Shown here: one piece after another, positions 58,978 through 64,000 of the stretch | Position numbering within the stretch: the stretch's first letter is position 1 | Layout of the letters: the number at the start of each line of letters is the position of its first letter | Source: Cunninghamella blakesleeana | Taxonomy: Eukaryota > Mucoromycota > Mucoromycetes > Mucorales > Cunninghamellaceae | Direction: 5' to 3' | Assembly: GCA_017871115.1 (NCBI GenBank) | Contig: JAFCIZ010000007.1 | Location: 2,542,001 to 2,606,000 of the forward strand | Length of the DNA stretch: 64,000 nt | Position numbers and translations under genes: made by a program | Notes under the pieces: model-generated | The model's database searches: none | Told to the model about the DNA's origin: nothing | The model's input: the letters and a program-made list of their open reading frames with translations, nothing else

Positions 58978-61281
58978 ATGGTTGACACGTCAAATAGCCC
59001 TTCAGAATATTACCGTCAAGTATTTCATAAGTATGCTAGTGTAGAAAAGGATAATAAGAAATATATGAACAAGGATGACTTTTTAGCTGCCGTGGCACCA
59101 GAAGAAGATTTTAAAAAGATCAAACGTGAACAATTTGGACTCTTATTCAAGATTGCTGATACTGCTAATAATGGATTGATCTCCTTTAATGATTTTGTTA
59201 TCTTCCAAAATCTATTATCGAAACCTGATGCTGAATACGAAGTGGCTTTCCGATTATTTGACGTGAATAATACAGGTAAAGTTACTTTTGATCAATTTAA
59301 ACAAGTTTTGTCAAGCAACTTGCCAAGCGATGCTGTTCCCTTCGATTTTGATTGTGATTGGCTCAAGTTATACATTGGTAACAAGGAAGGTCACTCTCAG
59401 TTAACTTATGCAGAGTTTTCTCAACTTTTGAAAGGATTACAAGGTGAACGATTACGTCAAGAATTTAAACATTATGATCAGAACCATACTGGGTATATTA
59501 CACCTGAACATTTTAAAAGAATTATTTTAGATATTGCTAAACATAAATTATCGGATCGTGTGATTGATCATTTACCAACTTTATGTAATTTATACGCAAC
59601 GGATAATGGAACCAATATTAGTTTTTCAAATATGGTGGCCTTTCATAATGTGATTCGTAATATTGATATGGTAGAAGTGATTATTCGTCGTGCTATTGAT
59701 GCTTCTCCTGAAAAAACAATTACAAAACAAGATTTCTTAACTCAAGCTTCTAAAACCAGTCGTTATTCTCTTTTTACCCCAATGGAAGCTGATATTATTT
59801 TCCATTTTGCTAGTGTAGGCAATCCTAAATCAAGTGATCGTTTAAGTTTGGATGATTTTGGAAAAATTTTGGATTCTAAATGGCGTCCTATTTCTCAACA
59901 TGAACAACAATATCTTTCAACTCCTGCTACACAACAATCTACTACTACTACTCAACAAGATAAACCTAAACATGGTATTTTATGGGAAATCGTAGGAAAC
60001 ATGTATTCATTTACTTTAGGTTCTATTGCTGGGGCTGTAGGAGCTACTGCTGTATATCCTATTGATTTGGTCAAAACTCGTATGCAAAATCAACGTTCAA
60101 AGGTTGTAGGTGAATTGTTATACAAGAATAGTATGGATTGTTTTAGAAAAGTCGTTAAAAATGAAGGTTTTGTTGGTTTATACCGTGGTTTGGGACCTCA
60201 GTTAGTGGTAAGTGACTACTACTATTATTATTATTATTATTATTATTTATATATGTAAAAAAGGAAGGAAAGAGGAGAAAAAAAGGAAATAAAATAGGAG
60301 ATAGGTATAACATGAAAAAAGAAAGAAAGAAAGAAAGAAATAAAGGATGGAAGGAAAGGAAAGAGTAAAAAAAGATATAAAGTGATAAAAAAAATATTTA
60401 CTTTATTTATTTATACTCAATTTGTTTTTTTAATATATTTATATTCATATTTATAGGGTGTTGCTCCAGAAAAAGCTATTAAATTAACAGTCAATGATTT
60501 AGTAAGAAATAAGTTTTTAAATAAAGAAACTGGGGAAATTAAATTCTGGCAAGAAATGGTTGCAGGTGGGTCAGCTGGTGCTTCCCAAGTAGTATTCACC
60601 AATCCTTTAGAAATTGTTAAAATTCGACTTCAAGTGCAAGGTGAACAAGCAAAAACTCATCCTGATATGCCACGTCGTTCAGCTATCTGGATTGTAAAAA
60701 ATCTTGGTATCGTAGGTCTTTATAAAGGTGTCAGTGCTTGTTTATTACGTGATGTACCCTTCTCAGCCATTTATTTCCCAGCCTATGCTCATTTAAAGAA
60801 GGATGTATTCCACGAAGGACCTGATCATAAATTAAAAATCTCTGAATTATTAATCGCTGGTGCTATCGCCGGTATGCCAGCTGCTTATTTCACCACCCCA
60901 GCTGATGTAATTAAAACTCGTTTACAAGTAGAAGCAAGAAAGGGACAAACTTCTTATAATGGCATCACAGATGCTGCTAAAAAGATTTGGGCTGAAGAAG
61001 GATTTAAAGCATTCTTTAAAGGTGGACCTGCTCGTATTTTCAGATCCTCTCCTCAATTTGGTGTTACATTAACAGTTTATGAATTATTACATCAAGCTTT
61101 CCCTCTTCCTGGCCACGCTACTTCTCCTCAACCCACTTCCTCAATGCCTACAAGTGCTACAGCTACAGCTTCTGAAGTACCCTTCAGTGCTGTTAAATCT
61201 CGTAATGCTTTGAAAATGCTTTTAGACCTTGATTATAGATTTGGTGTTTATCAACCACCACAACAACAGCAATCCAAATAG
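58978..61281 (+). CDS. AGC1: Mitochondrial aspartate/glutamate carrier with EF-hand domain (Agc1/aralar-like)
   Basis: Two exons, 58978-60207 and 60457-61281, give 684 aa. The N-terminal half has EF-hand repeats as in aralar/citrin: [60 protein letters not shown]. The C-terminal half has three carrier repeats with the P-x-(D/E)-x-x-(K/R) signatures [20 protein letters not shown] and [10 protein letters not shown]. It exchanges glutamate plus a proton for aspartate across the mitochondrial inner membrane, part of the malate-aspartate shuttle; calcium control is inferred from the EF-hands. Yeast Agc1 lacks recognisable EF-hands, so this form is closer to the animal one. The tail is Ser/Thr/Pro/Gln-rich. 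Confidence 0.93.
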
Positions 61282-61770
61282 AGCTTTTTGTTTTATTTTA
61301 TTTATTTTATATTTTTTTATTTTAAAAAAAACAAAAAATTATATATATATATATAATTGTATTATTCATCCATTCATTCATTATTACTATATTAATATTA
61401 CTTTTGTTATCATTTTTTTTTTATTTATTTACTTTGGGATTATATACATAAACACTTTTGCAAATATGTACTTTTTTTTTTTTCTAACTTTCCTTTTCTT
61501 CTTTTTTTTTTAAGTGAAAAAAAAAAAAATATGATTAGAATATTTTTTTTAAACATGAATATATAAAATAAAATTAAACATTAATAATATGCCTATATAT
61601 ATACATATAAATAGATGTTTATATATAAGCGCTAACAAAAAAAAAAGACAAAATTGTATTTAATAAAAAATTCAAATTCAGATATTTAAAAAAGTTAGGA
61701 TCTAAAAAAAATTCCTTTTTTTTTTCTCCCCAATTTTTTCTTTTACTTATTGTATATATTTAAATTAAAC
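61282..61770. other. Intergenic region
   Basis: 3' flank of AGC1 and promoter of the bZIP gene. T-rich with a short pyrimidine leader before 61771. No gene. Confidence 0.5.
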
Positions 61771-63592
<1,822 letters not shown>

Positions 63593-64000
63593 AGCAAGTA
63601 TTAAAAAAAAAGATAGGCTGTAATATACATACTATTTTTTTATCTTATTTCTAATATATCAATACATAAATATTAATATTTATATAAATACTATTATTAT
63701 TGTTGTCATTTATCCATTATACGTTGTTACTTTTTATTTATTAGTTTTTATTATAGCTATTTATATATACTTAAATGATTGGATTTTTAATAAAAGAAAA
63801 ACAAGTTATTGTCTTTTAATAGTTTTAATAATAGATACAATGATAGTAATAGAAAAATATAAAAAAAGTAATGGTGATAAAATGTAGCGTACATTTAACT
63901 AAAATGATTATATATGTGTGTTGAAAGAAGTGTTTTTCTCTAAAAAGGGTGGAATAAGTTGAAGAATGATTTTTTTATGAAAACATGATACTAATAGCCA
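63593..64000. other. 3' flank and window end
   Basis: AT-rich DNA after the bZIP stop codon. No start of a further gene is recognisable before the window ends. Confidence 0.5.

Overview
This window is nuclear DNA of a fungus and very probably of an early-diverging Mucoromycota (Mucorales-type) lineage. It carries translation elongation factor 3, Pex14, Pat1, Def1, Opi3, Ste50 and a Zn2Cys6 regulator. It is extremely AT-rich, has many short introns with GTAAGT-like donors, and its proteins are full of Asn, Gln, His and Ser/Thr runs. I cannot name the genus from the sequence. Exon chains were built by hand from splice sites and reading frame, and nearly all of them close to an exact multiple of three.

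Layout. 0.2-7.7 kb (+): Def1, ATP synthase subunit d, PQ-loop vacuolar amino-acid transporter. 8.2-25.2 kb (all -): Pat1, GDSL esterase, peroxisomal acyl/oxalyl-CoA synthetase (C-terminal AKL), Zn2Cys6 factor, membrane-anchored Kelch protein, Bet1-type SNARE. 25.5-31.1 kb: EMAP-II-like tRNA-binding protein (+), then Pex14, an Mpr1-like acetyltransferase and an ABHD13/Bem46-like hydrolase (-). 32.8-44.1 kb: short verprolin/WIP-like protein, Ste50, EF-3, Opi3 (+) and TAF8 (-). 59-63.6 kb (+): aspartate/glutamate mitochondrial carrier and a Yap1/Pap1-type bZIP factor. These are mostly conserved housekeeping or regulatory genes. Two sit in the peroxisome pathway (AKL-tailed synthetase, Pex14), two bear on actin and MAPK polarity signalling (verprolin, Ste50), and two on mRNA or Pol II turnover (Pat1, Def1).

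The accessory part is 44-58.9 kb. It holds a tandem array, period about 2.5 kb, of three intact intronless genes for a small secreted protein family I do not recognise, followed by a decayed fourth copy. A bacterial-looking intronless GNAT acetyltransferase sits only in the first interval and accounts for that interval's extra length. The fourth copy has lost its C-terminal part, and its 3' flank lies about 1.45 kb away beyond a block with a broken hypothetical gene and a degenerate minisatellite.

The most striking sequence-level result is the splicing. The Mpr1-like gene can only be read through with a one-nucleotide exon (position 28279) flanked by near-perfect splice signals. The Kelch gene needs a 7-nt exon and has a GC-AG intron, and the GDSL gene needs an 8-nt exon. 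Both P-loops of EF-3 are interrupted by an intron at the same codon position. RNA data would be decisive for all of these.
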